Below, one piece after another: positions 51,233-61,582 of a stretch of DNA of 64,000 nucleotides. The notes under the pieces are model-generated. The model saw only the letters and a list, made by a program, of their open reading frames with translations. It did not search any database and had not been told where the DNA came from. This DNA comes from Neptuniibacter caesariensis (GTDB lineage Bacteria; Pseudomonadota; Gammaproteobacteria; Pseudomonadales; Balneatricaceae): positions 278,774-342,773 of the forward strand of contig NZ_CH724126.1 in the NCBI RefSeq assembly GCF_000153345.1, read 5' to 3'. The stretch's first letter is position 1; each line of letters begins with the position of its first letter. The position numbers and the translations under genes were made by a program.

Positions 51233-52594
51233 TCAGGTAACCTTACGGCGTATCCGTTCCAGCTCTCTGGCCTGCTTTTGAGAGGCCTGGGCATGTGCCG
51301 CTGCGCTCTGTGCCTGCAGTTGCTGGGCCATGGCTGCGCGTTCTGCACTTTGTGCTTGCTGCTCTGCGTAAGCGGCCTGGCGTTGCTGGGCCAGATTAGC
51401 TTCATGTGCCTGTTGCTCGACATAACTCTGATGTTCCAGCTCGCCGATACGGCCGTTGATATCAAAACGGAAAGGCTCCATCCACTCTGTCTCGAACAGG
51501 TATTCTTTGATCAACCGTAGCTGGTGGAGGTCATTCCAGTTGTTCTCGAGTTCGGTTTTCAACGCATTTTCAGGGTAATTACCCGAGGTGTCTGCGCGAG
51601 ACATCAGGATATAACGGAACTCATTGAAAATTGGCGCATTTAACAGACGTGACAACATCTCTTCGTTCTGGGTGTGACGGACAAAGTTCATCATGCGTTC
51701 AAGCCAGTTGTCACTGAAGAGCGTCAGTTGTTTGAGTTCATAATGGGACAGACTATTAGGGTTGTCTTCTAATAGGTTGAGGTAGTGGGATTCTATCCGC
51801 GAATCCTCACCGATCAACTGCAACCAGGCGATACGCTGGTGATCTGGCTCTTCCGGATCAAAGCTGTCAAACCCCCCATCTTCAAAATATTCGCAGAATG
51901 GATCATGCAATTTCTGCAGCAGATGTTGTGCGGCTTCAGAGCTCTGGTAATTGGCGACTAGAACTTTTGCTACCTCAATGGCCTGCTCAGCCTTATAGCC
52001 GGAGAAATTATTTGCGATCAGGTGATCAATGAAGGCCTCCCCAAGCTCCTGAATCAGTGGGTCTGCTTGTTGGGATCGGTCTGTATGTGGATATAGCTTG
52101 TTGATCATCAACAAAACAAGGTCATCAATCTTGCCAGGCAAGGTCCCTTCATCACGGATCTGTTGCAGCATGGTTTGATAATGATCGCTGTTACGGAAGT
52201 TAAGCTCTTCCACCAGCTTATCGGCCTCTTTCACGACCGACTGAATCTTGGGTTCTTTGTAGTTAGGAACAATGAAGTATTCAAGGTACCAGGGTAGGAA
52301 AAACACCAAATGAACGGGATGCTCCTCCTCATTCACTTGCTGTAACCGGGCCTTGCGTCCTGCACCATTATTCAGCCACTGTGACAGGCCTATCTGTAAG
52401 GCAAAATAGAGAGCAATAGCTACACCAGCGGCGATCCAAAATGACAGATTCAGATCTTGTAGCCCATAGTATCCAGCGGCGGCTGCGGCAATCAGGGCAA
52501 TTAGTTTTGGTGCAGAGGAGTGCTTTATTTTTTTATGGATGTCGGGGCAATTGTCGTAAATATTAGATGAGCTTGTTAACTCTGAATACTTCAT
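51233..52594 (-). CDS. Membrane protein with long helical cytoplasmic region and Q/A-rich coiled coil
   Basis: This 453-residue protein starts from the ATG at 52594; a GTG one codon upstream is also in frame. AAGGAAG is eight bases ahead. Two hydrophobic helices near residues 29-48 and 50-70 (LIALIAAAAAGYYGL, FWIAAGVAIALYFALQIGL) anchor it. The central part is acidic and helical. The last 70 residues are a Gln/Ala-rich coiled coil (AQQRQAAYAEQQAQSAERAA). I do not recognise the family. It is convergent with the DmdC-like gene and shares its terminator. Confidence 0.75.
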   Translation of the reverse strand: MKYSELTSSSNIYDNCPDIHKKIKHSSAPKLIALIAAAAAGYYGLQDLNLSFWIAAGVAIALYFALQIGLSQWLNNGAGRKARLQQVNEEEHPVHLVFFLPWYLEYFIVPNYKEPKIQSVVKEADKLVEELNFRNSDHYQTMLQQIRDEGTLPGKIDDLVLLMINKLYPHTDRSQQADPLIQELGEAFIDHLIANNFSGYKAEQAIEVAKVLVANYQSSEAAQHLLQKLHDPFCEYFEDGGFDSFDPEEPDHQRIAWLQLIGEDSRIESHYLNLLEDNPNSLSHYELKQLTLFSDNWLERMMNFVRHTQNEEMLSRLLNAPIFNEFRYILMSRADTSGNYPENALKTELENNWNDLHQLRLIKEYLFETEWMEPFRFDINGRIGELEHQSYVEQQAHEANLAQQRQAAYAEQQAQSAERAAMAQQLQAQSAAAHAQASQKQARELERIRRKVT

Positions 52595-52741
52595 CACAGC
52601 TTCCTTGGTGCGTAGGACTATTTCAGAAGATTTGAATATTAAACGCTCAAAAAAAACAGGGATATAGTTCTTGGACTAATCGACGGTTTTTATTGATCTG
52701 AAACGCTGGAATCTGCAAAAAATGATAGTAGTTTCAAGGAG

Positions 52742-53380
52742 CTAGGGGGCGCTAGACGTCACAAGCCTGGCACCGAATGCGACCAGGATAAGCCCGGTTA
52801 TGCTATCCAGCGTTTTGCTTACTTTAGGTTGCTGAAGCCATACCCGGGCCCGTTTAACCATCAGAACCAGACCACCCTGCCAAAGCATGGCTAACACGAA
52901 ATGAATACCGGCCATCATCAGTGCCTGGGGAATAGGAGGGTGATCCGGATCGATAAACTGGGGAAGGAAGGCCATATAGAAAACGATGGTTTTCGGGTTT
53001 AGCACATTGGACAGTAAACCCTCACGCAGCGAGCGGAATACTGACACTTCGGCGACAGACGATACGCTCTCATAAGGTAGTGTCTGGTGCTTTAACGCAG
53101 AGCGGATGCTTTGTACACCGAGCCAAATCAAATAAGCCGCGCCGGCCAGTTTCAGTAACGTAAACAGTTCCGCTGAGCTGAGCAGAATCAACGAGAGGCC
53201 CGCAGCAGAGATCAATGCATGGGCAAACAACCCCAAACAGATGCCAAGGCTGGTATACATACCGTCTTTGCTGCCGCCACGTGCAGAGTTTCTGATAACT
53301 AATACTGAATCGACACCAGGGGTAATGGTCAGGGCAGTAATCGTGATCAGGAACGGTAACCAAAGAAAGTGCTCAAACAT
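52742..53380 (-). CDS. LysE family translocator
   Basis: This 212-residue membrane protein has about six hydrophobic helices. The N-terminal FLITITALTITPGVDSVLVIRNSARGGSKDGMYTSLGICLG matches the LysE/RhtB signature, including the TPGVD-type motif and the loop RGGSKDG. FLSNVLNPKTIVFYMAFLPQF is a second family block. Family members export amino acids such as lysine, threonine or homoserine lactone. The substrate is unknown. It stands alone between two unrelated genes. Confidence 0.93.
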   Translation of the reverse strand: MFEHFLWLPFLITITALTITPGVDSVLVIRNSARGGSKDGMYTSLGICLGLFAHALISAAGLSLILLSSAELFTLLKLAGAAYLIWLGVQSIRSALKHQTLPYESVSSVAEVSVFRSLREGLLSNVLNPKTIVFYMAFLPQFIDPDHPPIPQALMMAGIHFVLAMLWQGGLVLMVKRARVWLQQPKVSKTLDSITGLILVAFGARLVTSSAP

Positions 53381-53610
53381 AGGTAATCCAGTACTTAGAC
53401 AAGGGGGATTATGCCTTGAGCACTCCAGGGGTGTCTATCTCTTTGCCGCCTACCTCTGGTGCATAAGCTATATGGGTTGGTGATGATTGGTGCAACTTTC
53501 AGTGGAAGTAGGCCCGGTTATCCAGAAAGACTAGCTATTCAAGGCATGGAACGAAAATTGCTGAAACAATTGTTTTAATTAACTCGTTTAAACCAATTCA
53601 GGGCACTAAC

Positions 53611-54099
53611 ATGAATCAGGATTCAGGTCTTAGCTTTAAGAACAGCCTGTTTACTTGTTGCCGCGAAAAAGGCAGTGGCTCGTTTTTCCTTGCAACGTCA
53701 GACAATCGTTCAGCACAAGTGGTTTTGCATCAAGGGAATCTCATCGGGGTCAACTATGCTGATATGTCGGCAAACGATGCATTGCAGGCGTTATTTTCCA
53801 TGTCTGAGCTGCGCCACTCTTTTCAATATGAATTGATCTATCCGGTGCGTGAGACCTTGTTACCGAATGAAGCCGCTGCTTTGTTAGAGGGATTTGGGTT
53901 TATCGCAATTGAAGAACCTCTACCTGAATCTAATGTCCAAGATATCCCCGAAGTAGAAGAGATGGATGTGATTGAGACCGGACCTGAGCCCAAGGAAAGT
54001 AGAGTATTGATGTACCGTGGGCAGAAGGTTATTAAAGAGGTCGCACAGCCTGCCCGAGCAGCGACACGCATCTATCGTGGCCAGAGGATTGAAGGTTAG
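53611..54099 (+). CDS. DUF4388-like protein with tandem YRGQ motifs
   Basis: The 162-residue cytoplasmic protein has an N-terminal region (about 10-95) whose pattern, GSGSFFLATSDNRSAQVVLHQGNLIGVNYADMSANDALQALF, resembles the DUF4388/PATAN-type domains of signalling proteins. An acidic linker follows, then two copies of a short motif: MYRGQKV at 134-140 and IYRGQRI at 154-160, twenty residues apart. The motif recalls the short cyanobacterial DUF4278 repeats. The assignment is by eye and tentative. A palindrome AAACAATTGTTT at 53564-53575 lies about 35 bases upstream. Confidence 0.65.
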   Translation: MNQDSGLSFKNSLFTCCREKGSGSFFLATSDNRSAQVVLHQGNLIGVNYADMSANDALQALFSMSELRHSFQYELIYPVRETLLPNEAAALLEGFGFIAIEEPLPESNVQDIPEVEEMDVIETGPEPKESRVLMYRGQKVIKEVAQPARAATRIYRGQRIEG

Positions 54100-54144
54100 C
54101 ACCTTATTTTATTCGTTGGTTACGAAGCTTAAGCGGATGCAAAC

Positions 54145-54453
54145 TTATGCTATTGCGCCACTATAGGCAACAACGACACCAAGTTGGATACCCACGGTTA
54201 ATAGGGCAATAAAAACACTCTGCATATATTTAGCCCCTAGAATCATAGAGAACATCAGGGCAGTTAGGGCTATGGATGCAACAAAGGATAGGCCTTCATT
54301 GCTAATAAGAGTACCTGCACCTGTATAGGCCGCTGCAGAAGCTATCACTGCAATTAAGCATGGAAAGAAACTGGTATTGGCTGCATTGAATACCCGCGCA
54401 GAGATCATGACGGGAACAATAGTTAAGAATATGAGTAAGAGAAATGTAGTCAT
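54145..54453 (-). CDS. Small hydrophobic membrane protein
   Basis: This 102-residue protein has three or four hydrophobic helices covering nearly its whole length (FLLLIFLTIVPVMISARVF, CLIAVIASAAAYTGAGTLI, FVASIALTALMFSMILGA, FIALLTVGIQLGVVVAYSG). It has few charges and no recognised motif. Its ATG follows a weak AGGAAG-like site. The neighbours are a DUF4388-like gene (convergent) and a methyltransferase gene upstream on the same strand, with no obvious functional link. I do not recognise the family. Confidence 0.7.
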   Translation of the reverse strand: MTTFLLLIFLTIVPVMISARVFNAANTSFFPCLIAVIASAAAYTGAGTLISNEGLSFVASIALTALMFSMILGAKYMQSVFIALLTVGIQLGVVVAYSGAIA

Positions 54454-54536
54454 TGATTACTTCCTTGAGAGATTGATCGCTTATTCCGCTTAAGCTTCTA
54501 TCTAGGTCTTACCTTAAAGACTTTATTTGATTAAAT

Positions 54537-55364
54537 TTAGTTTGTTTTAGTAGCGACAACCTCTACAACCCTGGCTGCTTTATTAGATAGATTCTTCATC
54601 ACATTTTTGCCCATCGCCTGAAATTCCGGACCTAGCACCATAGCAGGGCTAACCGGTGCGGCGGTAGGTTTTGCCTGGGTCTCTTTTGTGCTCTGGCGTT
54701 GGCGCCAGGCAAGCGCCTCTTCGGACCAATCTGAGAAAGCGCTAATATCAAAGCCAGACTGATCTAATCGATTCATGAGTTGAGCTTCTGTGATCAGGTG
54801 CGAGTTTTCCGCATCTCTCGCCCAGGGAACCGGATAACTCATCTCTACAAAGTTATCTCCCTGGATCACTTCGTGCAGAAGTAACTGACCTTCAGGTTTG
54901 AGAATACGGTAGCACTCAGATAAAACCTGTTTGTCATCGGGCATATTCAACAGGCTATGCTGGAAGATAATCAGATCAAACTGATCGTCAGGGAAGGGCA
55001 GGTGATGAGCATCACCGGTAATCAGCTGAGGAGATTGTCTATCGCTACAGAGTGCTGAGAGTTGTTGGTTAATCCTATTTAAACCGTGGGTGATATCGAG
55101 ACCCACGATGGTTAGGCCCAGGTCAGATTCAGCCAGGCGCATCAAGCCGCCAAGCCCAGATCCTATATCCAGTATCTGCATGCCTTTAGAGGCTGTAATA
55201 CGCTCTAAAAGCTTTTGTGATGCTTTTATGCCACCGATATGCAACTGATCTACAGGTGCTAACTGGAAAGGATTTGGGCCTTGTGGATAAGCCTCTCGCA
55301 GGCGCTTAATGATCTGCGTTGTTTCCAGTTTCTGATCATAATGCTGGCTGACCGGGTGGCCCAT
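54537..55364 (-). CDS. Class I SAM-dependent methyltransferase
   Basis: The 275-residue enzyme has SAM-binding motif I MQILDIGSGLGGLMRLAES (about residues 66-84), the acidic strand VGLDIT, then GDAHHLPFPDDQFDLIIFQHSLLNMPD and a VLSECYRILKPEGQLLLHE segment. This is the Methyltransf_11 pattern. The opening SQHYDQKLETTQIIKRLRE and the QLHIGG segment resemble sarcosine / dimethylglycine-type or UbiE-like small-molecule methyltransferases, but the substrate is not determined. The protein has a C-terminal 50-residue tail that the core does not need. Confidence 0.88.
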   Translation of the reverse strand: MGHPVSQHYDQKLETTQIIKRLREAYPQGPNPFQLAPVDQLHIGGIKASQKLLERITASKGMQILDIGSGLGGLMRLAESDLGLTIVGLDITHGLNRINQQLSALCSDRQSPQLITGDAHHLPFPDDQFDLIIFQHSLLNMPDDKQVLSECYRILKPEGQLLLHEVIQGDNFVEMSYPVPWARDAENSHLITEAQLMNRLDQSGFDISAFSDWSEEALAWRQRQSTKETQAKPTAAPVSPAMVLGPEFQAMGKNVMKNLSNKAARVVEVVATKTN

Positions 55365-55395
55365 AACATTGCCTCATTAATAACGGTGATTTAGA

Positions 55396-55424
55396 CAAAA
55401 ACGCCAACCCGTAGGTTGGCGTTA
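55396..55424 (-). terminator. Rho-independent terminator of the liu operon
   Basis: On the minus strand AACGCCAACC / GGTTGGCGTT form a 10-bp stem with a 4-base loop, followed by TTTG. It is 21 bases past the stop of the last liu-cluster gene. Confidence 0.9.
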
Positions 55425-55444
55425 ACTAGCGTGGATAACTGACC

Positions 55445-57133
55445 TTAGTCGTTATCCAGACCCAGTTCTTCGATTGAGATTTCACGCATCTTAAACTTCT
55501 GGATTTTACCGGTTACCGTCATCGGGAAATCATCGGTAAACTTGAAGTAGCGAGGGATCTTGAAGTGGGTAATCTTACCCTTACAGAACGCTTTCAGTTC
55601 TTCTTCAGTCACTTCATCTGCACCTGGCGCCAGTTTCACCCAGGCAACCAGCTCTTCACCGTATTTCTTATCCGGTACACCGGTTACCTGAACATCAGAG
55701 ATAGATGGGTGAGTGTACAGGAACTCTTCGATCTCTTTCGGGTACACGTTTTCACCGCCACGGATGACCATATCTTTAATACGGCCAACGATCTGGATGT
55801 AACCCTCTTCGTCCATAGTTGCCAGGTCGCCTGTGTGCATCCAGCCGCCATTATCAATAGCGCCAGCTGTTGCTTCAGGGTTGTTCCAGTATTTCAGCAT
55901 AACGCTGTAGCCGCGGGTACATAGCTCACCCACTTCACCACGGGCAACAACATTGCCTGATGCCGGGTCGACAATCTTGGTTTCCAGGTGTGGCTGAGTA
56001 CGGCCCACAGTAGTTACCTGTTTCTCGAATGGGTCATCGGCTGCAGTCTGTGTAGAAACCGGGCTGGTTTCTGTCATACCGTAAGCGATCTGAACTTCTT
56101 TCATGTGCAGTTTTGAGTTAACTGCTTTCATCACTTCTTCTGGGCAGATTGCACCGGCCATGATACCTGTGCGCAGGGAAGAAACGTCATACTGATCGAA
56201 ATCCGGGTGATCCATTTCGGCGATAAACATGGTTGGCACGCCATACAGTGCTGTTGCACGCTCTTCAGCGACCGCTTCCAGTACTGACTTAGGCTCGAAT
56301 GCATCATCCGGGTAAATCATGGTCGCACCGTGGGTGATACAACCCAGGTTACCCATCACCATACCGAAGCAATGGTATAGCGGAACAGGAATGACCAGAC
56401 GGTCTTTCTCTGTGAAGTTCATACTTTCTGCAACGAAGAAGCCGTTGTTCAGAATATTGTGGTGCGACAGTGCAGCCCCTTTCGGGAAGCCTGTAGTGCC
56501 AGATGTGTACTGAATATTGATCGGATCGTCGAACTGCAGTTCAGACTGAATACGTTCCAGTTGAGACATATCGATCTTTTCTGCCATCTCAACAAAATCT
56601 GCCCAGCGCCACATCCCCGCATGCTTTTCTTCAGCCAGGTTGATGATACCTTTCAGGTTAGGTAACTTCGCCGAGTTCAGCTCACCTTCCTCAGCATCTT
56701 TTAGCTCAGGTGCCAGTTCGTTCAGCATCTGCGTGTAGTTGGAGGACTTGAAAGTATCTGCAGTCACTAGGAACTTGGCTTCTGACTGGTTCATCGCGTA
56801 TTCCAGCTCATGCAAGCGGTAGGCTGGGTTAACGTTTACCAGAATCGCACCGACTTTCGCTGTCGCAAACTGAGTGATCGTCCATTCTGCACAGTTGGGT
56901 GACCACATGCCTACACGATCACCTCGTTTAACCCCGATCGCGAGGAAGGCACGTGCTGCTTCGTTGACTCTTTGTTGCAGTTCGGCATAGGTGTAACGCA
57001 AACCCTGATGACGCACAATCAGCGCATCATTGTCTGGGTATTTGTTAGCTATTTCATCGAACTTGTCACCAATCGTCATACCGATCAGTGGTTGTGTACT
57101 TGGACCGCTTGTGTAGCTAGGGAGTTTGCTCAT
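55445..57133 (-). CDS. Acyl-CoA synthetase in the liu cluster (FadD/ligase family)
   Basis: The 562-residue AMP-forming ligase has [21 protein letters not shown] (about 205-225), [13 protein letters not shown], the hinge [22 protein letters not shown] and the C-terminal [14 protein letters not shown] with catalytic Lys. It is a cytoplasmic enzyme that activates a medium- or long-chain or branched acid. It is the last gene of the liu cluster and is probably co-transcribed, though an 8-bp hairpin lies between it and the AhpD-like gene. It could activate isovalerate or acetoacetate; the substrate is uncertain. Confidence 0.93.
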   Translation of the reverse strand: MSKLPSYTSGPSTQPLIGMTIGDKFDEIANKYPDNDALIVRHQGLRYTYAELQQRVNEAARAFLAIGVKRGDRVGMWSPNCAEWTITQFATAKVGAILVNVNPAYRLHELEYAMNQSEAKFLVTADTFKSSNYTQMLNELAPELKDAEEGELNSAKLPNLKGIINLAEEKHAGMWRWADFVEMAEKIDMSQLERIQSELQFDDPINIQYTSGTTGFPKGAALSHHNILNNGFFVAESMNFTEKDRLVIPVPLYHCFGMVMGNLGCITHGATMIYPDDAFEPKSVLEAVAEERATALYGVPTMFIAEMDHPDFDQYDVSSLRTGIMAGAICPEEVMKAVNSKLHMKEVQIAYGMTETSPVSTQTAADDPFEKQVTTVGRTQPHLETKIVDPASGNVVARGEVGELCTRGYSVMLKYWNNPEATAGAIDNGGWMHTGDLATMDEEGYIQIVGRIKDMVIRGGENVYPKEIEEFLYTHPSISDVQVTGVPDKKYGEELVAWVKLAPGADEVTEEELKAFCKGKITHFKIPRYFKFTDDFPMTVTGKIQKFKMREISIEELGLDND

Positions 57134-57177
57134 CGTTCATGACCCCATTTACGCATTATTTTTTTAATTCAAAGGGC

Positions 57178-57202
57178 GCCCGGATATCCAGATGATCCGG
57201 GC
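57178..57202 (-). repeat. Intercistronic hairpin before the acyl-CoA synthetase gene
   Basis: GCCCGGAT and ATCCGGGC form an 8-bp stem around a 9-base loop in the 81-base gap between the AhpD-like and synthetase genes. No T-run follows directly, so it is more likely an mRNA-stability or attenuation structure than a terminator. Confidence 0.5.
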
Positions 57203-57214
57203 AAGCATTTATTC

Positions 57215-57796
57215 TTATCTGTACAGGCTGTGATATTCAGGATTTGGCTGCATATCCGAAGCGCTGGCAACACGGTTAGTCATGTTGTAGAACCCGGTGA
57301 TGTTAGCGATATCCCAAATATCCTGATCGCTAAAGCCTGCATCACGCAGAGCCTGACGATCAGCTTCAAGAATCTTATGTGGTGTTTCCGTTAGCTTGAC
57401 TGCAAAATCCAGCATCGCACGATGGCGCTCGGAAAGTTCTGCCACGCGATAGTTCATCACCATCAGTTCGCCAAGTTTTGGATCTTCTGAATACTGGCGT
57501 ACAGCCGCACCGTGAGCGACCTGGCAGTAGTAGCAGGCATTAGTAGAGGATACCGCGACCGCGATCATCTCTTTTTCCAATACGCTAAGGCCGCTTTCAC
57601 CGAACATCAGTTCGTTGTAGATACGGGAGAATACGTCCAGCTGTGCCTGGTTCTGGCTGTAAGCCTTAAGCACATTTGGCACCATGCCAAGCTTCTCTTC
57701 ACAAACGGAGAAGTACTTCTGAAACTCGGGTGACAGTTGATCATGCTCAGGTATAGGCAGATCAAGCGCCGTGATATGGTCGGGTTGTGACTTCAT
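57215..57796 (-). CDS. AhpD-like / peroxidase-related carboxymuconolactone decarboxylase-family protein
   Basis: This 193-residue alpha-helical protein has the core SSTNACYYCQVAHGAAVRQ (about 88-107). The CxxC pair and the downstream His form the redox active site of the AhpD/CMD family. The EKEMIAVAVSS lead-in is typical. Family members act as alkylhydroperoxidases or of unknown redox role. It lies between liuE and the ligase gene on the same strand. A role in protecting the pathway from peroxides made by acyl-CoA oxidation is only a guess. GAGG precedes its ATG. Confidence 0.9.
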   Translation of the reverse strand: MKSQPDHITALDLPIPEHDQLSPEFQKYFSVCEEKLGMVPNVLKAYSQNQAQLDVFSRIYNELMFGESGLSVLEKEMIAVAVSSTNACYYCQVAHGAAVRQYSEDPKLGELMVMNYRVAELSERHRAMLDFAVKLTETPHKILEADRQALRDAGFSDQDIWDIANITGFYNMTNRVASASDMQPNPEYHSLYR

Positions 57797-57828
57797 TTTC
57801 TACCTCGTTTTTTGTTTTTGTCTCGAGG

Positions 57829-57847
57829 CAGCGCCATTAAGGCGCTG
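57829..57847. repeat. Intercistronic hairpin between liuE and the AhpD-like gene
   Basis: CAGCGCC-ATTAA-GGCGCTG is a perfect 7-bp stem with a 5-base loop. A poly-T stretch lies on the plus-strand side only, so it is not a good minus-strand terminator. It may be a processing site. Confidence 0.5.
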
Positions 57848-57863
57848 AATCAATTTTTATAAC

Positions 57864-58778
57864 TTATTCACAGCCAATAGCCAGGGAAACCTTTGAGCCA
57901 TTACTACGGCCCAGTTGTTGGGTGATCCAGTGGCTGGTGGCTACCAGTTTGTTCAGATCAACCCCGGTCTCAATTCCTAAACCATTGAGCATATATAAAA
58001 CATCTTCTGTGGCAACATTGCCGGATGCACCTTTCGCATAAGGGCATCCGCCCAGGCCAGCCACAGAGGTATCGACAACGGCAATACCTTCCTCGATCAC
58101 TGCATACAGATTAGCCAGCGCCTGTCCGTAGGTATCGTGGAAATGCGCAGCCAGTTTCTCAACCGGAACTGATTTGCTGACCACTTCAAGCATCTTCTTC
58201 GCTTTAAGTGGCGTTCCTACACCGATGGTGTCGCCCAGAGAGATCTCATAGCAGCCCATATCCAGCATATCGCGGCAAACGGCAGCGACCTGCTCAGGTG
58301 CAATATCGCCATTGTAAGGACAGCCTAACACCGTAGAAACGTAACCACGGACACGGATATTATTGGCTTTTGCCGTTTCCATGATAGGGGTAAAACGTTC
58401 AAGGCTCTCTTTAATCGAGCAGTTAATGTTTTTCTGTGTGAAAGCTTCAGATGCGGCGCTAAACACCGCAACTTCATCGACCTTAGCTTCAATCGCGCCT
58501 TCAAGCCCCTTCATGTTTGGGGTCAGGGCTGCATAGGTAACCCCTGATTTACGGTTGATACCTGCCATTACTGCACTGGCATCACCCATCTGTGGTACCC
58601 ATTTAGGAGAGACAAAGCTCGCCGCTTCCACATAGCTTAATCCCGCATCTGAGAGACGGTTGATCAGCTCAACTTTCACTTCTGTTGGGATAATGTCACC
58701 CGGTTCATTCTGGAGGCCGTCACGGGGACCGACCTCCACAATGCGGACTGACTTAGGCAAAGAGTCAGGCAGTGCCAT
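57864..58778 (-). CDS. liuE: Hydroxymethylglutaryl-CoA lyase
   Basis: The 304-residue enzyme splits HMG-CoA into acetoacetate and acetyl-CoA, the last step of leucine degradation. It has the TIM-barrel opening [14 protein letters not shown] (metal-site residues), the [15 protein letters not shown] segment with metal-binding histidines, and the conserved loop [17 protein letters not shown], with the active-site Cys. The length matches the family. The ATG overlaps the liuD stop (TAATG), consistent with a liuABCDE operon. Confidence 0.96.
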   Translation of the reverse strand: MALPDSLPKSVRIVEVGPRDGLQNEPGDIIPTEVKVELINRLSDAGLSYVEAASFVSPKWVPQMGDASAVMAGINRKSGVTYAALTPNMKGLEGAIEAKVDEVAVFSAASEAFTQKNINCSIKESLERFTPIMETAKANNIRVRGYVSTVLGCPYNGDIAPEQVAAVCRDMLDMGCYEISLGDTIGVGTPLKAKKMLEVVSKSVPVEKLAAHFHDTYGQALANLYAVIEEGIAVVDTSVAGLGGCPYAKGASGNVATEDVLYMLNGLGIETGVDLNKLVATSHWITQQLGRSNGSKVSLAIGCE

Positions 58779-60772
58779 TACGCCGCCTCCTCGTCGCCCG
58801 CTTCAACTGCGATCAGGTCGGCGCCTTCGTTAACCAGGTCGCCTTCGGCGAAGAAGATATCGGAAACGATACCGTCGTAAGGAGCGGAGATGCTGTGTTC
58901 CATCTTCATCGCTTCCATCACAACCAGCGTTTCACCTTCGCTGACCTTCTGGCCTTTCTCAACCAGTACCGCTACCACCGCACCGTTCATTGGTGCAGCC
59001 AGAGACGCGTCGCCGCCCTCTTCGGATTCGGTGAAGGTATCGCGGTGCTGACGGCACTGGAACTGTTCGCCTTCGTGGAACAGGGTCAGATTATCGCCAT
59101 CCTGGAAGCAGTGCACCGTCAGACGATGGCCGTTGACGACTACGTTAAGGGCATCTCCGTTAAGTTCAGCTGCCACACGGTAGCTGGCACCATCAACGCT
59201 GATTTCGTATTCACCCTGGTTCTCTAAGATGCTGAGCTCATGTAGCTCGTCGTTCTGCATCAGCTTCATCGGACGGGCATACTGAGAGTTCAGACGCCAG
59301 CCGTTTTGCGCAGAGAATGGAGAGAATTGGTCGCCCTTGATAGCGCTATCCGCTTTACCTGCTTCAAGGAAGAAGGCTGCAGACATCACCAAACAATACT
59401 GGCTATCCAGATGTGCTTCCGGGAATAGCAGCTCGCGGTGCTTTTCAATGAAGCCGGTATCCAGGTCCTGAGCGCGGAACGGTGCAGCATCGGCCAGGTT
59501 ACGCAGGAATTTAGTATTGGTTTTCAATCCAGCAATACGGTATTCCTCAAGTGCCTGTACCATACGGTTGATGGCCGCTTCGCGGTTCTCATCCCATACG
59601 ATCAGCTTGGCGATCATTGGATCGTAGAATACGCTCACTTCGTCGCCCTGGATAACACCCGTATCAACACGAACGTGGGCATTTTCAGCCGGTGTCTGCA
59701 GATACTTTAGGGTACCTGTTGCAGGCAGGAAGTCATTGTCTGGGTCTTCAGCGTAGATACGTGCTTCCAACGCATGGCCGCGAATCTGTAACTGGTCCTG
59801 AGCAATCGGTAGTTCGCTACCGGCAGCAATGCGAAGCTGCCACTCAACCAGATCCAGGCCGGTAATCATCTCGGTAACCGGGTGTTCTACCTGCAGACGG
59901 GTGTTCATCTCCATGAAGTAGAATGAACCGTCGACGTCGTATAGGAACTCAACGGTACCTGCGCCTACGTAATCGATCGCTTGTGCTGCACGTACTGCGG
60001 CTTCACCCATTGCAACCCTAACTTCATCGGACAGTCCTGGTGCTGGGGCTTCTTCAATAACTTTCTGGTGACGACGCTGTACAGAACAATCACGTTCTGC
60101 CAGGTAGATACCATTACCGTGCTTATCGCAGAATACCTGGATCTCTACATGGCGTGGCTGGGTCAGGTAACGCTCGATCAGCATATCCGGATTACCAAAA
60201 GCATTCTGTGCTTCACGGCATGCAGATACCAGTGCTTCGTCGAACTCTTCCAGGGATTCCACAACGCGCATCCCTTTACCGCCACCACCGGCTACTGCTT
60301 TCAGTAGCTGTGGATAACCACATTTCTCAGATTCAGCTTTCAGCAGGGCCGGGTCCTGGTCTTCACCGTGGTAGCCAGGTACCAGAGGTACGTTGGCATG
60401 CGACATAATCTCTTTTGCCGCAGATTTAGAACCCATCGCAGCGATGGCTGAGGATGGAGGGCCGATAAAGGTAATACCGTTCGCTTCCAGCGCTTCAGCA
60501 AACTCAGTGTTTTCTGAAAGGAAACCATAGCCTGGGTGAACTGCCTGAGCGCCAGACTGTTTGCAGATATCGATAATCTTGTCCGCGCGCAGATAACTTT
60601 CTGTACTCGGCGCAGGGCCCAGCAGGAAAGCTTCATCTGCCATCGCAACATGACGTGAATTTGCGTCAGCTTCAGAATAAACAGCGACACACTTGATGCC
60701 CAGACGGTGTGCAGTCTGGATAACGCGACAGGCGATCTCACCCCTATTCGCAATTAGAATTTTACTAAACAT
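58778..60772 (-). CDS. liuD: Methylcrotonyl-CoA carboxylase, biotin-carboxylase/biotin-carrier subunit
   Basis: The 664-residue alpha subunit has a biotin carboxylase domain (about 1-450) with the ATP-grasp features [41 protein letters not shown] and [16 protein letters not shown]-like active-site residues (seen as [17 protein letters not shown]). The carrier domain has biotinylated K623 in VMEAMKMEH. With LiuB it carboxylates 3-methylcrotonyl-CoA in leucine degradation. It starts five bases before the liuC stop region and is coupled to liuE by a one-base overlap. Confidence 0.96.
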   Translation of the reverse strand: MFSKILIANRGEIACRVIQTAHRLGIKCVAVYSEADANSRHVAMADEAFLLGPAPSTESYLRADKIIDICKQSGAQAVHPGYGFLSENTEFAEALEANGITFIGPPSSAIAAMGSKSAAKEIMSHANVPLVPGYHGEDQDPALLKAESEKCGYPQLLKAVAGGGGKGMRVVESLEEFDEALVSACREAQNAFGNPDMLIERYLTQPRHVEIQVFCDKHGNGIYLAERDCSVQRRHQKVIEEAPAPGLSDEVRVAMGEAAVRAAQAIDYVGAGTVEFLYDVDGSFYFMEMNTRLQVEHPVTEMITGLDLVEWQLRIAAGSELPIAQDQLQIRGHALEARIYAEDPDNDFLPATGTLKYLQTPAENAHVRVDTGVIQGDEVSVFYDPMIAKLIVWDENREAAINRMVQALEEYRIAGLKTNTKFLRNLADAAPFRAQDLDTGFIEKHRELLFPEAHLDSQYCLVMSAAFFLEAGKADSAIKGDQFSPFSAQNGWRLNSQYARPMKLMQNDELHELSILENQGEYEISVDGASYRVAAELNGDALNVVVNGHRLTVHCFQDGDNLTLFHEGEQFQCRQHRDTFTESEEGGDASLAAPMNGAVVAVLVEKGQKVSEGETLVVMEAMKMEHSISAPYDGIVSDIFFAEGDLVNEGADLIAVEAGDEEAA

Positions 60773-60777
60773 GGCGA

Positions 60778-61572
60778 TTACTCCTGAATCCAGTTTGGCT
60801 TGCGCTTCTGCAGGAATGAGCCAAGCCCTTCCTGACCTTCCGCACTGACGCGAATCTCAGCGATACGGCGCGCCGTATCGTCGATAACCGCCTGATCGAT
60901 ATCTTTGCCGCTTACCGCAAAGACCAGATCTTTTGCTGCTTGCATACCCTGTGGGCTGTTACGGCGTAACTGCTCAACAAAACGGTTGCAGGCATCGTCC
61001 ATCATCTCTACATCAGCAACGACTTCATGCACCAAACCGAAATCCTGTGCCTGACGGGCAGTGAATACTTCAGCGGTAACAAAGTAACGACGTGACTGAC
61101 GTTCGCCGATAGCACGGACTACATAAGGAGAGATAACCGCTGGAATCAGCCCAATCTTCACTTCGCTTAGACAGAACTGGCTGGACTCAGCTGCAATCAC
61201 GATATCGCAGCAAGCTGCCAGACCTACAGCACCACCATAAGCGGCACCCTGAACCAGACCGATGGTCGGTTTTGTCAGGTTGCTCAGCACTTCCATCAAT
61301 TTGGCAAGGCGACCCGCATCATCAAGATTTTCCTGGTAGCTGTTCTGCGCCATACGCTTCATCCAGGCCAGATCAGCACCTGCGGAGAAGTTCTTACCAT
61401 TGGAACGCAGCACCAGTACGCGGACTTCACTGTCTTCGTTGACTGCTTCTAACTGGTTAATCAGTTGCTCGATCACATCATCATCGAAAGCGTTATGGAC
61501 TTCCGGGCGATTGATGATCAGGTGAGCAACGCCGTTTGCCTGTTTTTCGAGTAATACAAAATTGTTCGACAT
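60778..61572 (-). CDS. liuC: Methylglutaconyl-CoA hydratase
   Basis: The 264-residue crotonase-family enzyme starts from the ATG at 61572, preceded by AAGGGGG; an earlier frame start at 61614 would overlap liuB. It has the oxyanion-hole stretch SNGKNFSAGADLAWMK and VQGAAYGGAVGLAACCDIVIA, with the expected acidic residues in SEVKIGLIPAVISPYV. It hydrates 3-methylglutaconyl-CoA to HMG-CoA. The position between liuB and liuD supports this call over a general enoyl-CoA hydratase. Confidence 0.94.
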   Translation of the reverse strand: MSNNFVLLEKQANGVAHLIINRPEVHNAFDDDVIEQLINQLEAVNEDSEVRVLVLRSNGKNFSAGADLAWMKRMAQNSYQENLDDAGRLAKLMEVLSNLTKPTIGLVQGAAYGGAVGLAACCDIVIAAESSQFCLSEVKIGLIPAVISPYVVRAIGERQSRRYFVTAEVFTARQAQDFGLVHEVVADVEMMDDACNRFVEQLRRNSPQGMQAAKDLVFAVSGKDIDQAVIDDTARRIAEIRVSAEGQEGLGSFLQKRKPNWIQE

Positions 61573-61582
61573 GGCAGCCCCC

